DNA from: Begonia masoniana
Taxonomy: Eukaryota; Streptophyta; Magnoliopsida; Cucurbitales; Begoniaceae
Reading direction: 5' to 3'
Assembly (NCBI GenBank): GCA_022432975.1
Contig: CM039511.1
Coordinates: 22,718,557-22,782,556 of the forward strand
Length of the DNA stretch: 64,000 bases
A model generated the notes under the pieces. It searched no databases. It was not told where the DNA came from and saw only the letters and a program-made list of their open reading frames with translations. Both the position numbers and the translations under genes were made by a program. Numbering within the stretch: position 1 is the stretch's first letter; each line of letters begins with the position of its first letter. This document shows, in pieces, positions 33,014 through 43,782 of the stretch.

Positions 33014-33556
33014 CATAGAAAGTGTTCTATATACCACTTCTGTTTGTCCATCCGTTTGGGGGTGTGCCACGGTTGAGAATAAAAGTTTTGTTCCTAGCTT
33101 ACTCCACAAAGTTCTCCAAAAGTGACTTAGGAACTTTACATCTCTATCACTCACAATGGTTTTAGGAATTCCGTGTAAACACACAACTTCTTTGAAGAAT
33201 AAGTCCGCCACATGAGTAGCGTCGTTTGTCTTTGAGCATGCTATAAAGTGAGCCATCTTACTAAACCTTTCCACTACCACAAATATGCTATCTTTCCGTC
33301 CTTGTGTTCTCGGCAAACCAATCACAAAATCCATCGATATATCCACCCAAGGTTGGTTAGGAATAGGTAGAGGAGTGTACTTTCCATAAGGTTTAATCTT
33401 TGATTTGGCCTTCCTACACTCAATGCACTTATCACAAATGGCTTGAACATGATGCCTCATTTTCGGCCAATAAAAATGTTCACAAAGCACACTCAATGTT
33501 TTAGTAACTCCAAAGTGTCCCATTAACCCTCCTCCATGAGTCTCTCTAACAAGTAA
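33014..33556 (-). pseudogene. pol: Gypsy 1 integrase N-terminal part, left of the split
   Basis: Minus-strand frame with the integrase zinc domain ([13 protein letters not shown]...[12 protein letters not shown]) and catalytic core ([39 protein letters not shown]). The last codons before the Sirevirus 2 border continue in frame at 22913. Stop codons just upstream (about 33530-33556) separate it from reverse transcriptase. Confidence 0.9.
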
Positions 33557-34813
33557 CTATCTTAAAGAACATTTAGGGATACAAAGTTTATCCTTTTTAA
33601 ATAAAAATCCATCATGTTTATAATAATCATTACACGCATGTTTCTCACATTCTTTCCAAACAAGATCAAAATCTGAGTCCGATTCATATAAGTTCTTTAT
33701 TAAATCAAATCCTAACAACTTAGATTGTAAAGTAGTTATAAGCACGTACCTTCTTGACAATGCATCGGCAACCACATTCTCTTTACCTTTTTTATAATGA
33801 ATAACATAAGGAAAGGTCTCTATGAACTCCATCCACTTTGCATGTCTCTTGTGCAACTTTCCTTGTGTCTTTAAGTGTTTTAGGCTTTCATGGTCGGAAT
33901 GGATGATGAACTCCTTGGGCCACAAGTAGTGTTGCCACGTTTGTAATGTTCTCACCAAGGCATACAACTCCTTGTCGTATGTTGGATAGTTTAAGACCTG
34001 CGCCTTAAGCTTTTCACTAAAGTAAGCAATCGGCTTCATATCCTGCATCAAAATACCACCAATTCCTTTTCCCGACGCATCACATTCAATCTCAAATGTT
34101 TTATCAAAATTTAGCAAAACTAACAAAGGTGCATTAGTTAACTTTTCTTTTAGAAGATTAAAAGATTCATCATGTAACTCAGTCCACTTAAAATCCATAT
34201 TCTTTTTAACCAAATCATTCAATGGTGCTGTAATAGTACTAAAATCTCTAACGAATCTTTGGTAAAAGCTAGCTAAGCCATGAAAACTACGTACCTCGTT
34301 AGCATTCTTAGGTGTCGGCCACTCCTTGATTGCCTTGACCTTTTCTTCGTCCACATAAACTCCACTCGAGCTCACTACAAAACCAAGAAACACTACCGAT
34401 TCCATGCAAAAAGTGCACTTTTTGAGGTTAGCATATAATTGGTTTATTCGCAAAACATTAAAAACAGATTTTAAATGTTTCACATGTTGTTCTAATGTTT
34501 TGCTATAAACTAATATATCATCAAAATAAACCACAACAAATTTTCCAATAAAATAATTTTGCATTTTATCTATCAACCTTATATATATAATAGGTGCAAT
34601 ATAAGAATCATGTGGCCTTACCAACCACTCAAACCTCTTTGATGTTTCCGGTTGACTTGGAACTAACGTACTTTGTACGAAATTTTTATGCTTCTCAATC
34701 ACTCTCAAAGGAGAAATTTGATTTCGAAACTCCTCGGGAATTTCATATTTATTTTTCTGCAAAAATAACACTTGGAAGAACACTTGGTGAGTCGTTAGAT
34801 GATAAATAAACAT
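33557..34813 (-). pseudogene. pol: Gypsy 1 reverse transcriptase/RNase H, internally deleted
   Basis: The frame contains the reverse transcriptase active site ([12 protein letters not shown]), thumb ([20 protein letters not shown]) and RNase H ([36 protein letters not shown]). The fingers and first palm motif normally preceding YFDD are missing; the sequence jumps from the protease linker almost directly to [12 protein letters not shown]. The enzyme is therefore inactive. It overlaps the gag-protease frame at 34749-34813 in another frame, which marks a frameshift. Confidence 0.88.
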
Positions 34814-35930
34814 CTTTATATAAAAGCAAAATCATCTCACGCTTATCCTCACTTTTGTTCATCAACGCAATTTGCTTCTCACTTGACTTTTGTTCACTCT
34901 CTCCCTCGATTTTTATCTCTTTTTCCTCGATTTTTCTCTCTTGCTCCCTCGGATTTTCATCCCTCTTTATGCTCTTTTCAACTATTTTTCTTTCTCCACT
35001 TTCTTTCTCTATTTTTGCCTCTTTTTCAACTAATTTCTTTTCACCACTTTCTTTTTCTTTTTCGGCCTCTTTTTCAACTAATTTCTTTTCACCACTTTCT
35101 TTCTCTCTTTCATCCTTAATTATTTGAAATTCCTTCGCGATCCTCTCTTGATCTTCAATTGCCTCCCATGGCTTTAATGGTGTAAGGATAACAGTTTTTC
35201 CATTGTAAACCAACAAATACTCATTCTTGTAACCATTATACTTGCCGTTTCGATCATATTGCCAAGGTCTCCCCAAAAGTATGTGTGTAGCTTGCATCGG
35301 CACTACATCACATAAAACTTTATCTTGGTACCTTCTAATTGATAAAGGAACTTCCACCTGTTTAGTCAACTTGATTTCTCCACAATCGCTTGACCATTGC
35401 AACTTGTATGGTTTTGGATGTTGCTCGGTTTTCAAGTTCAACTTTTGGACTAGTAATGTGCTTGCTACATTGGTGCAATTCCCACTATTGATGATCAAAC
35501 TACAAACTTTGTTGAGCACATGGCATCTTGTATGGAATATATGCTCACGTTGCACTTTGGCTCCATTTTCCTTAGTTTGCACATTCAATACTCGCCTAGT
35601 GACTAATTGATCTCCTTTTACTGGTTCCTCCATCAAGTCTACTTTTCGTTCCCAATCGAAATATCTCTTGGGGTCGTTCTTCCCTCGTAAAGGTGGAATA
35701 TTTACCTTGATGTTACTTAGATCATCATCTTCTCGGTACGACCTATCATTCCTTTCCCTTTGATAATATTCACTATTATCTTTGAATTTTCCATCAAAAT
35801 TCTTCCTTTGCCGCGTATGACTAGAGGATGGAGATTCCAATCGGTCCATCCTCGTATTTAGAGCCTTGAAATTTTCTTGCATGGCTTTCATGAACAACTT
35901 TAAGTCCACCTCGTTTTGTTCTCCACTCAT
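34749..35930 (-). pseudogene. gag: Gypsy 1 gag-protease remnant
   Basis: Start ATG at 35930-35928 (MSGEQNEVDLKLF). The gag part breaks off at about residue 95 (NDPKRYFDWERKVD) and is fused to a stretch before the protease, so most of the gag domain and its zinc knuckle are deleted. The protease-like part (LIINSGNCTNVASTLLVQKL; HILLGRPWQYDR) has NSG where an active enzyme has DSG or DTG. A Lys/Glu repeat (KESGEKKLVEKEAEKE) follows. Confidence 0.8.
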
Positions 35931-36749
35931 GATTTTCTTTTCCAACCACAATAAGAAAATAAAAGAAAATAGTTAGAAGTAAAAGAAAAATAATCAAGTA
36001 ATGGACCTTACCTCTCCCTCACGTGTTTGCTCTCGATGGATGTCACTCCACTCGTGTTTCGCTCAAAAATTAAGGCTTTTTTCTATAATAGTCTCACCCT
36101 CTTGCCTTTTACCTTTAGATCTCCCTTTTAGTTCTTTACGTAAGAACTTGATCGATAGTAAATATTCAACAAGCAAAACTATAAAAAATCAAACTTTAAA
36201 GCTTAAAAGTTCAAACTTGTAAAGATGGCTAAATCAAGGGTACAATTGAAATAAGACAAAAATTTGGATGATGACAATATTTTAAATGAAGATTCAACAA
36301 TTTGAACCTTCAAAGAATAAATTTGGATAAAGACAATATTTCGAATGAAGATTCAATAATTTGAATTTTCAAAGAACAATTATCTACGAATTTTTGAATT
36401 TAAAAGGCTAGAAATTTCAAAATCTCTAGAACAAAATTTCGATTTTTTTTTTTTGACTTCTCACAACTCTTTTTTTTTTTACTTTTGACAACTCTTTTTT
36501 TTGGACTTCTCACAACTCTTTTTATTTTTTGACTTTTGACAACTTTTTTTTTTTGTACTCTTTGAATTTAAAGAGGAGAAATTCACAAGAAGAAAAAAAT
36601 TGATGATAAAAATCGAGACTTGATAATAAGGATGGAAAAAATAATGATTTTTTTTTTGTGCTTTTTTGAGTACTAGGACGAATAGAATAAGATGAAGAAA
36701 ATATTGATAACAAAAAATTAAAGATAGCTTCTTGAATCAAGGAACCGAA
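35931..36749 (-). other. Leader of Gypsy 1 between primer site and gag
   Basis: No gene. AT-rich with several long T runs on the plus strand (36438-36560) around repeated ACTTTTGACAACTC and ACTTCTCACAACTC motifs. Confidence 0.6.
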
Positions 36750-36761
36750 GCTCTGATACCA
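36750..36761 (-). promoter_or_regulatory. Primer-binding site of Gypsy 1
   Basis: TGGTATCAGAGC on the minus strand, directly after the 5' LTR end (GCATCA at 36764). Confidence 0.93.
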
Positions 36762-36763
36762 AC

Positions 36764-37626
36764 TGATGCGAACCTCGGATCGAAAGGACCCGGGACCCGA
36801 CAACAACGCGGAATAATTCTATGAACGCCTTTTTGATTCAAGAATAAAGTAAGGAACTAAGACCCCAATCGAAGAATTCGATGGAACCCTAGTTATCAAA
36901 ACAGGAGCTTGACCCGAGCCACACCTGTTGGCTGAACCAAAGCTATCAAAACAGGAGCTTGACCCAGACCAAACTCGTTGGTAGGAACCAAAGCTATCAA
37001 GCGAGATTCTTCAAGCGTGACTTGAAGAAGATCGTTGTTCTTCGCAAAGAACTAAAGAGAAATCCTCTCTAAAAAAACACACCTTTTTAATTCAAACTTC
37101 TTCTTCTAAATCAAAAGTGTTTTGCCATTAAATAGGCTACACTTGAAAATTAAATTAAATAATAAAAAAAAGAAAATAAAAATAAAATAACTAATAAAAT
37201 CATGAGATAATGATCCTTTGCATGATAAGATATCATCTCACGTTTAAACTACGTTTGAATATGATTCGAATTGATTTGAGTAGATTCTGTCGGATAAAAT
37301 CTCTTATACGTGATTTGTTTGGATTTGCATGTGCTTCTCATGTGACTTTTTAATTCTTGCACGTGCATGTGCATGGCACATGTAAATCTTCATGCATCTT
37401 TGGCCTCCCTTGCTTCAACTTGATTTTGATTATCTTCAATCCTCGACACATTCAATAGTTTTAAATCAAGTTGTCGCGGCTCCTCTCTCCCTTGGATCTC
37501 TAAAATTAATCCTTGCAATGCCTCACGCATCTTCTTAGCTTTGGACCGTGTCATTGGGCCGCCAATGTCCTCAATTGGATCGTTGCTCTTGGGCTTGGGC
37601 TTTGTCGCTGCTTGGATCACATCAGA
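36764..37626 (-). repeat. 5' LTR of Gypsy 1
   Basis: 863 bp, copy of 21503-22364, followed on the right by the target-site duplication GAAAA (37627-37631). It carries the same C-terminal tail frame (37611-37390 on the minus strand), here without pol upstream. Confidence 0.92.
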
Positions 37627-37631
37627 AAACT

Positions 37632-38173
37632 GGTCAAATCCGATTAAAAAAAAAAGATATATGTGCTTCTTCATTGAAAGGTTTATTAGATTGGGTTAAA
37701 GTGATAGTACTTTGTGAGATACATTTATCCAAAATCAATGAATCAACAATGTGCGTTAGTGGTTGCTTGTACATTTTGCATATTTTGTTAGTGCCTTACT
37801 TCTTTGTCTTTGCAGAAATCTTGATTAAAGACATCAAATTTGGCTTTTCAAGTTTATTCTGACAAAACTGTTTCTAAAATCCCTTGAATAAGCCTTGATA
37901 AGCTTCTTTAGTTTGGTTTTCTGATCAGAACTGCGCATCTGTTTTAATGTTGCTAGAATGTATAGTTGATACTGTATAGAAAACCTTGTATAGAAAGGGT
38001 ATGTGTTTAAAAGATTGGGAGAGAAACCTTCTAGTTAGAACTATTCACAGAGAACAGATGGTAAAATTGTGAATTTGTTGGTATAATTATTGAGGTTACA
38101 ATCAAAAAGTGTAGATCTTTAATTTGTACGTGTTTTACTTTTTGATAAAAAAAGAAGTCTCACGTTAGCTTTA
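37632..38173. other. Host intergenic DNA between Gypsy 1 and the gag-only element
   Basis: No gene recognised. The last five bases CTTTA (38169-38173) are the left target-site duplication of the next element. Confidence 0.6.
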
Positions 38174-38497
38174 TGATAGGAATCCTGTATTGTGTATTTC
38201 CACCGAAACTAAACCAGAACACTCACACACGACCCAACACAAATATGGAGGAATTCTAGAGCCTTCACTCTCTCCCTTGCAAAGGAATTACAGAGTCTTG
38301 CACTCTCCCACTCTTTTCCTCAATATTTCCCCCCGTAACACTCCTCTCCTTCCACATTTGTAACCCACAAAATAACAAACTCATAACAACCTTAATAATA
38401 TTTCCTAATCTACCCCTTAACTAATATATTCCTAACAATACCGGCCGCCTAAAATTCCACCTTGTCCTCAAGGTGGAATTGGAAAATTGAACCACCC

Positions 38498-39805
38498 TTA
38501 TTCCCAAGCAATCTCCTTCCCCTTCGTTGTCTTTGCTGTCAGTGCAGAACAACCTTCAGGTGGATATGGTGATAATTGTTTTAGCTCGGACGGCAGCTCG
38601 GGTTGTGCAGCTAGTCCTGGTATCTCCTCCTCTCTGCGTTGTGACTCATCGACCAGCGCTTCCTCTTCGTGATAAACTAACACCAGTATATCTTTGGATT
38701 TACAGCGATGTCCCAGAAAAAACCGTTCATCGCAACGGAAACATAGCCCTTTCTCTCTCCTGGAAAGTAACTCAGCGTCTGTCATCTGCCGGAAAGAAGA
38801 GGCTGGCCAAACTGGATTCACCAGACCCGTCGTGCCACTCTGCTAACTGTATGCTGGTCGGACATGACTCGCCAAAGTTTGTTGATGTGCGTACGCCTCT
38901 GCAGAAGTAGATCCAGCTCGGGCTGGATTTCTTGAGGCCGCCGCTCTGATAGGTCATGGCTGGACCGCCCAATCGGGTTTAGGCCGTGGCTGTACTGCCC
39001 AACCTGGTTTGGGCGGTTCCTCTTCCTTCACCCCAGGCCCTGGTCTAGCAAGAGACTGGGCCGTGAGAATTGAAGTAGGTTGATCCCCTTCCTTTCTGCC
39101 CGAACCCGACCCGCCCAGCAACTTCTTCTGCCCTAGCAATACGAATTTACCCGCTGTGTAGTTTGCATCAGTGGGTAGAGGTCATTCGGCCACAAAACCA
39201 GAATCTATGCGCGGATTTTAGGCCTCAATCCCGTCACGAATTGCGCCTCAAGCAAGTGCTCCGGCACGTCTGAAAAATGGGAAGCGGCACGTTCAAAAGT
39301 TTGTCGGAATTCACGCACCAATCCTGTCTGCCAGAGCTGTAGGAAACGCTCCGACAGTGTGCCTTCGAGGGAAGAACGAAAACGTTCCAACAAGAGGAAC
39401 CGAAAATCCATCCAACTGCGGAATGGACGTCGGCGTTCTTCCCACTAGAACCATGCCAACGCCTCACCCTCCAAAGTGTACAGCCACCCAGTGAAGCTTC
39501 TCCTGCTCCGTCAATGGCTGAAGTGCGAAAAATCGTTCGACCCGAAAAATTCAATCATCCGGGTCACCCCCTGCGAATATAGGCATTTCTAATCGACGGC
39601 GCAGGTGCTCTTCTTTCCATCCTTCATCTCCGCCTCTGACTCTAGACCTTTCTCCTGGGTAGCTCGATTGTCCCACCACTTCTTCACTGATTTTTTGTTT
39701 TTCTTTGTCCCGTTGCCCTGGTGGTGCTGACTGTACAGCATCAGTTAGAGAATTAAGTTTCTCCACGATCGTCGCCATGTCGCGTCGCACGTCTTGCAGT
39801 CTGGC
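38498..39805 (-). pseudogene. gag: Gag remnant of the small Gypsy-type element, main part
   Basis: Frames in order on the minus strand: RRDMATIVEKLNSLTDAVQ (39790 onward) ending at LEMPIFAGGDPDD, a middle gag part (WMDFRFLLLERFRSSLEGTL, 39411-39205) and a C-terminal part with a zinc-knuckle-like CFRCDERFFLGHRC (38821-38498). Stops and frameshifts separate them. The frame stops just before the purine-rich end of the interior; there is no pol. Confidence 0.82.
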
Positions 39806-40815
39806 GATACTGTAACACCCAAAAAATTTCCGTAGCGTACGTAGCTTTTAGATTAGGCGGAGTAGAGCTCTTGAATGGAAAACAAAATTTGAAGTGAAAT
39901 TGGAATGAAAAATTATTAAGTTGGACTTATTATTATAGAATTTTTGTAAAAGTCAAATTAATTAAATAAACGTGAGTGAGAAGAGAATGAAAAAGGGAAA
40001 CCCACGTTGAAGTTGAGGAAGAGAAAAAGGTGGTGTTGTTTTTGTATAAATGAGAAATTTGGTGGAAAATTTATAAAGGAGGAAAACTCGTGTTTTAAAT
40101 TTGGTAAAGTGAGGGTATTTGGCACTAAATTTTTCCTTCTTTTCTTCTTCTTCCATCGTGAGGTCTCATCCTCCATTGTTGAGATTCTAAACTTCTTTTG
40201 GTCAAGGTTTCAAGAGTTTGTGAGGTAAGAATTAGTGGGTTTTGTTAATAATGCATTTTGGTGAAGATTTGTGTTGTTTTAGAGTTGTTTTTGGCGGGTT
40301 TGATTAGGGTTTGGAAACCCTAAGAGGTGAGATCCGAAAATTGCATGTCATAGTTAGTTTCCTTCCTAATTTTAGTGTTTTAAAGGTTAGATGAATTAGT
40401 TTAGGTTATTTTTAGGAGGAGAATAAGGATTGGAGGTGAGTTATACAAAAATCGGATTTTTGGAGTAAGGATACCGGTTCTGTTTTTGGAGTTTCGAGTT
40501 GGCCAAGTAGTTTGATTGTTGAATTTGATTATTTTAATGGATAGTTGACGTGTAGAGGTTTACGGAATGAGGTGGCACATTGAAATCCGTTGAAAAACGA
40601 ATAAGTTATGGCCGTTTGAAGTTGGACAGTGGAATTTGTAAGAAAAATCGGGTGGTTTAAGTGATAGTTTGTAAAAATTGTTTAAATGGTTGTTAGTTTT
40701 GGTTAGGAAATTCTTTAGAATTTCTTAGGTTGATACTAAGTGAGTCTTCTCTATTGGATAGGTTGACAAACGAGCAAATAGCCTAGTTGACATAATCGAA
40801 CACGTGCTGAGCAGT

Positions 40816-40863
40816 CAGGTAAGTAGTGGATGTGTGTTTTGGTTCCTTTGGGCCTACACCATG
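40816..40863 (+). promoter_or_regulatory. Donor-hairpin module (solo LTR 39811-42369)
   Basis: CAGGTAAGT (GT at 40819), spacer, hairpin GGTTC-CTTT-GGGCC at 40841-40854 (with G-T pairs), then TACACCATGG. Acceptor partner: TTACTAAGCATTAGGCTTA then GGTATAG/GTGACGAC, AG at 41517-41518, 700 bp span. Confidence 0.5.
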
Positions 40864-41984
40864 GAATGGTAGAGATGTTTATTTGTTTGATTGTTGTTTT
40901 GATTTGAGCATTTTAATGTCATGCATCATGTTTTTAAACTACGAAATACGAGTTTTAGCATGTTTTGAATTATGGATGCGAAATGTAAGAAGATAAGAAA
41001 ACTGATTTGCAACTTGGATTCGAGTAGAATAGCCTTATCGGGCGAGTGGCTGGTATGTAGCACCTCAAGAGGGATTCTATGAGACATGGTTTCGAGTAGA
41101 ATAGTCTTATCAGGCGAGTGGCTAGTGTATAGCACCCCGAGAAGGATTCTATGAGATATGCTATCTTAACTTACGTAATACGTCGTGACTGTGAACGCCT
41201 CGATATGCTCGTGTTAGAAAGCACACCGAGGGTTCCATGATCGATGTAGAGGAGATCTGGTATGGTCGTCTCGGATTGTGTTAGGATGTGTGCCTCCGAT
41301 CTTGATCCGTGGGTCAAGGTGTGGCCGTCCCGGATTGTGTTAGGACGCGTGTCTACTTGATTCACATGAAAGTGAAAGATAAATGCAACGAAAATGAAAT
41401 GAAAACAACAGAGTGTGTAGAAACTGTATTTAGGGGTTGAGTGGATCGTGCATTGTTTTAATCTGCATTCCTCCCTACTTACTAAGCATTAGGCTTACTT
41501 TTGTGTTCTATGGTATAGGTGACGACTTATTCAGGTGAGCTAGACGAGGGAGCTCGAGATTAGGCAGCAGTCGGAGCACATGGAGCATGCCGGTGCAGGC
41601 AGTTGTCGGGGCGTCTCGACCATGTACTTCCGAGGATTGTGGGTGAATTAGTATTTTGGGTGTGTTTTCTAATTATTTTGGAAGTTGGAAATAGTGGTCG
41701 TTTTGTTGGGATTGTATAGATGCAAATGATAGTGATTTGGTAAATTATTTGATTTCAGGTTTTGGGTTATACAATTTTAGTCGTTACGCTGCTCGTTTTT
41801 TTTTTTTGTATAACAAACAATGTCTGGTTCACTTGTCTCTAAGTTTTCGCTAATTGTTTTAAGTCGGTTTTCCGAGCTTTTTACGGGGCACAGAGTCGGG
41901 GATGTTGGGAATGTGTAGGATAAATTTTAGGTGAATTGGATGTGTTTGGCTCGATGAAAAATTGAGGAAAAGGGGAAAGGAGCG

Positions 41985-42125
41985 CTGGTGGCCGATGGCG
42001 TGCGCGCGATAGCAGGAGGGATGCGCGCAGCGCCCAGCGCTGATCGATCGGCAGGCGCTACTGTTGGTGCGCTTGGCGACCCGAGAGGTCGCCGATCGAT
42101 CGGCACCTCGTGCGCGCGCACGACG
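41985..42125 (+). repeat. Palindrome-rich GC segment near the LTR 3' end
   Basis: Holds hairpin GGCGACC-CGAGA-GGTCGCC (42075-42093) and the perfect palindrome GCCGATCGATCGGC (42091-42104), plus TGCGCGCGA-type runs. It corresponds in position to the hairpin clusters at 16560-16760 and 55839-56100. Confidence 0.7.
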
Positions 42126-42374
42126 ACCAAACTGGACCAGCCCGGTTTTTTTTTTTTTTTTTAAATTTGGTTTTTCAAATTGTTTTAACCCGATATTTTA
42201 CGACGTCTTTTAAACATATTTTAGGCACGTTTTCCAACCGTTTTTAGGGGTTCAAAAAACTCGAAAACCGAGTCATAATTTTATCAAAAATTATTTTAAA
42301 CGTCGTTTTAAACGCAGGATTGTTATGCAAAGTAGCGCACCGAGCCGGGGCTGGTTCGGGGGCGTTACAGATAC

Positions 42375-42476
42375 TCTCCTTGATCTTGCTTATTTTTTGC
42401 CACAGTTCATTTTGAGCCATCTGCGCATCGCTCAAGTTCAGCTTCTCCAGCGCCTACGATGTCTTCTTCTCTGCCA
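42375..42476 (-). pseudogene. gag: Gag N-terminus of the small element, cut off by the solo LTR
   Basis: On the minus strand ATG at 42476 opens MAEKKTS, then a stop, then ALEKLNLSDAQMAQNELWQK up to the solo LTR border. The part on the other side (39805 downward) continues the same protein. Confidence 0.6.
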
Positions 42477-42492
42477 TTGCCCAGGTAACAAT

Positions 42493-42505
42493 GTTATGAT
42501 ACCAA
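42493..42505 (-). promoter_or_regulatory. Primer-binding site of the small Gypsy-type element
   Basis: TTGGTATCATAAC on the minus strand directly at the LTR end. It matches the tRNA-iMet site for eight or nine bases, then differs from the usual CAGAGC. Confidence 0.7.
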
Positions 42506-42786
42506 TGATAGGAATCCTGTATTTTGTATTTCCACCGAAACTAAACCAGAACACTCACACACGACCCAACACAAATATAGAGGAATTCTAGAGCCTCCAC
42601 TCTCTCCCTTGCAAAGGAATTATAGAGCCTTGCACTCTCTCACTATTTTCCTCAATATTCACCCCCCCCCCCCCCCTCCTCCCCCCAACACTCCTCTCCC
42701 TGCACATTTATAACCCACAAAATAACAAACTCATAACAACCTTATTATATTTTTTAATCTACTCGTTAACTAATATATTCCTAACA

Positions 42787-43305
42787 CTTTACAAAGCTTA
42801 AAATTATTGAGTTCTTAAGCATTAAGCCGTAAATATTTATGCAATCCATCTGTTCCGGGTGCAAATTTAGTAGGTTACACATCTCAGAAACCATTTTCAA
42901 CTGAGTGGTAAAAAGGGGAGTTTTGTTATTCTTCTTTTCCTATTTTGCAAGCTACTTCAGCTCTTGAAATGAAGCGGCACATCACGACAGCATTTGTGAG
43001 GACAAATTAGAATATGAACCAAGTATTGTTTCAATTAAATCAAAGCATTTGATTTGCATTATGGACAAACGTTTCTAATTTTGTGAATTCTGCATGTTTA
43101 TTTAGTATATGGGTGTTCCCTTTTACAGGCTACAGCATATAGAAGGATCATCTAACTATTTTGACCTCATCAACCATACTTCTTTATTGCGATTAAACCT
43201 CAACCCTTCGTCCGACCAAACAGTCAAACTTCACCCAACAATCAGAGGAATGTACTAGATAAGAAACATGCTTCACGTTCTTGGCAAATATCTCCAATCT
43301 CTCCC
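42787..43305. other. Upstream region of DUF538 copy B
   Basis: Begins with the CTTTA duplication. No gene or repeat recognised. The short segment before 43306 presumably holds the promoter of copy B; no clear TATA box was identified. Confidence 0.5.
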
Positions 43306-43782
43306 ATGTCTATTTTCTTTCCAATTCTGTTCTTATTACTCTCCTCAGCCTCTTTATCTCATCAGAAGAAAACTGCCTATAAAGTTCTCGAGGAATACGA
43401 CTTCCCAGTTGGTCTTCTTCCCACAGGCGTCGAAGGGTATTCGTTAAACAAATCGACAGGCGATTTCTCTGTGTATTTTAATGGATCTTGTTCTTTCTCC
43501 GTTGATAGCTATAAGCTCAAGTACAAGTCAACCATAACTGGTACCATATCCACCGACAAGCTCTCTGTCTTGAGTGGAATTAAGGTTAAGGTCTGGTTTT
43601 TTTGGCTGAACATCGATAAGATCACTCGAGACAATGATTTGCTCAAGTTCACTATCGGAATCAAAACTGCATATTTCTCGGTCAGTAATTTTGATGAGAG
43701 TCCGAGCTGTGGATGCGGGTTTGATTGCGAAAATGTGGGTGGAAGAAAGATCAAGCCTGAGTTTTTAGTTTCTTCATCTTGA
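43306..43782 (+). CDS. DUF538 family secreted protein (copy B)
   Basis: 158 codons, single exon, ATG at 43306, TGA at 43780-43782. Residues 1-19 (FFPILFLLLSSASLS) form a good signal peptide. The rest is a full DUF538 domain: YKVLEEYDFPVGLLPTGVEG, FNGSCSFSV, LKYKSTITGTIS, GIKVKVWFFWLNIDKI, ESPSCGCGFDC. The length fits the family (about 140-180 residues). Structures of the family resemble BPI/lipid-binding folds, but no accepted biochemical role exists. It belongs to a tandem cluster with copies A and C, all on the same strand. It is the only one of the three whose frame is unambiguous at both ends. Confidence 0.9.
   Translation: MSIFFPILFLLLSSASLSHQKKTAYKVLEEYDFPVGLLPTGVEGYSLNKSTGDFSVYFNGSCSFSVDSYKLKYKSTITGTISTDKLSVLSGIKVKVWFFWLNIDKITRDNDLLKFTIGIKTAYFSVSNFDESPSCGCGFDCENVGGRKIKPEFLVSSS

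Larger units (their letters stand above)
21503..37626 (-). mobile_element. Gypsy 1: defective Ty3/Gypsy element, interrupted by Sirevirus 2
   Basis: Minus-strand element with 5' LTR 36764-37626 and 3' LTR 21503-22364, ending TGATGCGAAC / GGATCACATCA on the plus strand. It is flanked by a perfect GAAAA duplication. By eye the LTRs differ at about 2% of positions. The interior holds a gag-protease remnant, a reverse transcriptase/RNase H remnant and integrase. The integrase is split by the 10.1-kb Sirevirus 2. Without that insertion the element is about 6 kb. Large internal deletions and stops make it non-autonomous. No chromodomain is seen; clade not assigned. Confidence 0.92.
39811..42369 (+). 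mobile_element. Solo LTR related to the LARD LTR (2559 bp)
   Basis: Runs TGTAACACCC to GGGGGCGTTACA, flanked by perfect GATAC (39806-39810 and 42370-42374). It shares its start, its end and the block CGACCATG / GCCGGTGCAGGCAGTTGTC with the LARD LTR, so it is the same lineage, but it lacks the 55-bp array. Contains TATAAA (40045), a donor-hairpin module (40816-40863), an acceptor-like block (41475-41523), a repeated AGTAGAATAGYCTTATC region (41020-41160) and a palindrome-rich segment (41985-42125). Confidence 0.92.
38174..42786 (-). mobile_element. Small gag-only Gypsy-type element, interrupted by a solo LTR
   Basis: LTRs 38174-38437 (264 bp) and 42506-42786 (281 bp) with ends TGATAGGAATCC / TTCCTAACA and a perfect CTTTA duplication (38169-38173 and 42787-42791). 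Without the nested solo LTR (39811-42369) the element is about 2 kb. Its interior holds only gag-like sequence; no protease, reverse transcriptase or integrase is present. It could only have moved with enzymes from a relative. Confidence 0.9.

Noticed and set aside
34799..35127. Hydrophobic plus-strand ORFs (FSLFPRFFSLAP type)
   Set aside because: Antisense shadow of the Lys/Glu-rich repeat in the Gypsy 1 gag-protease frame.
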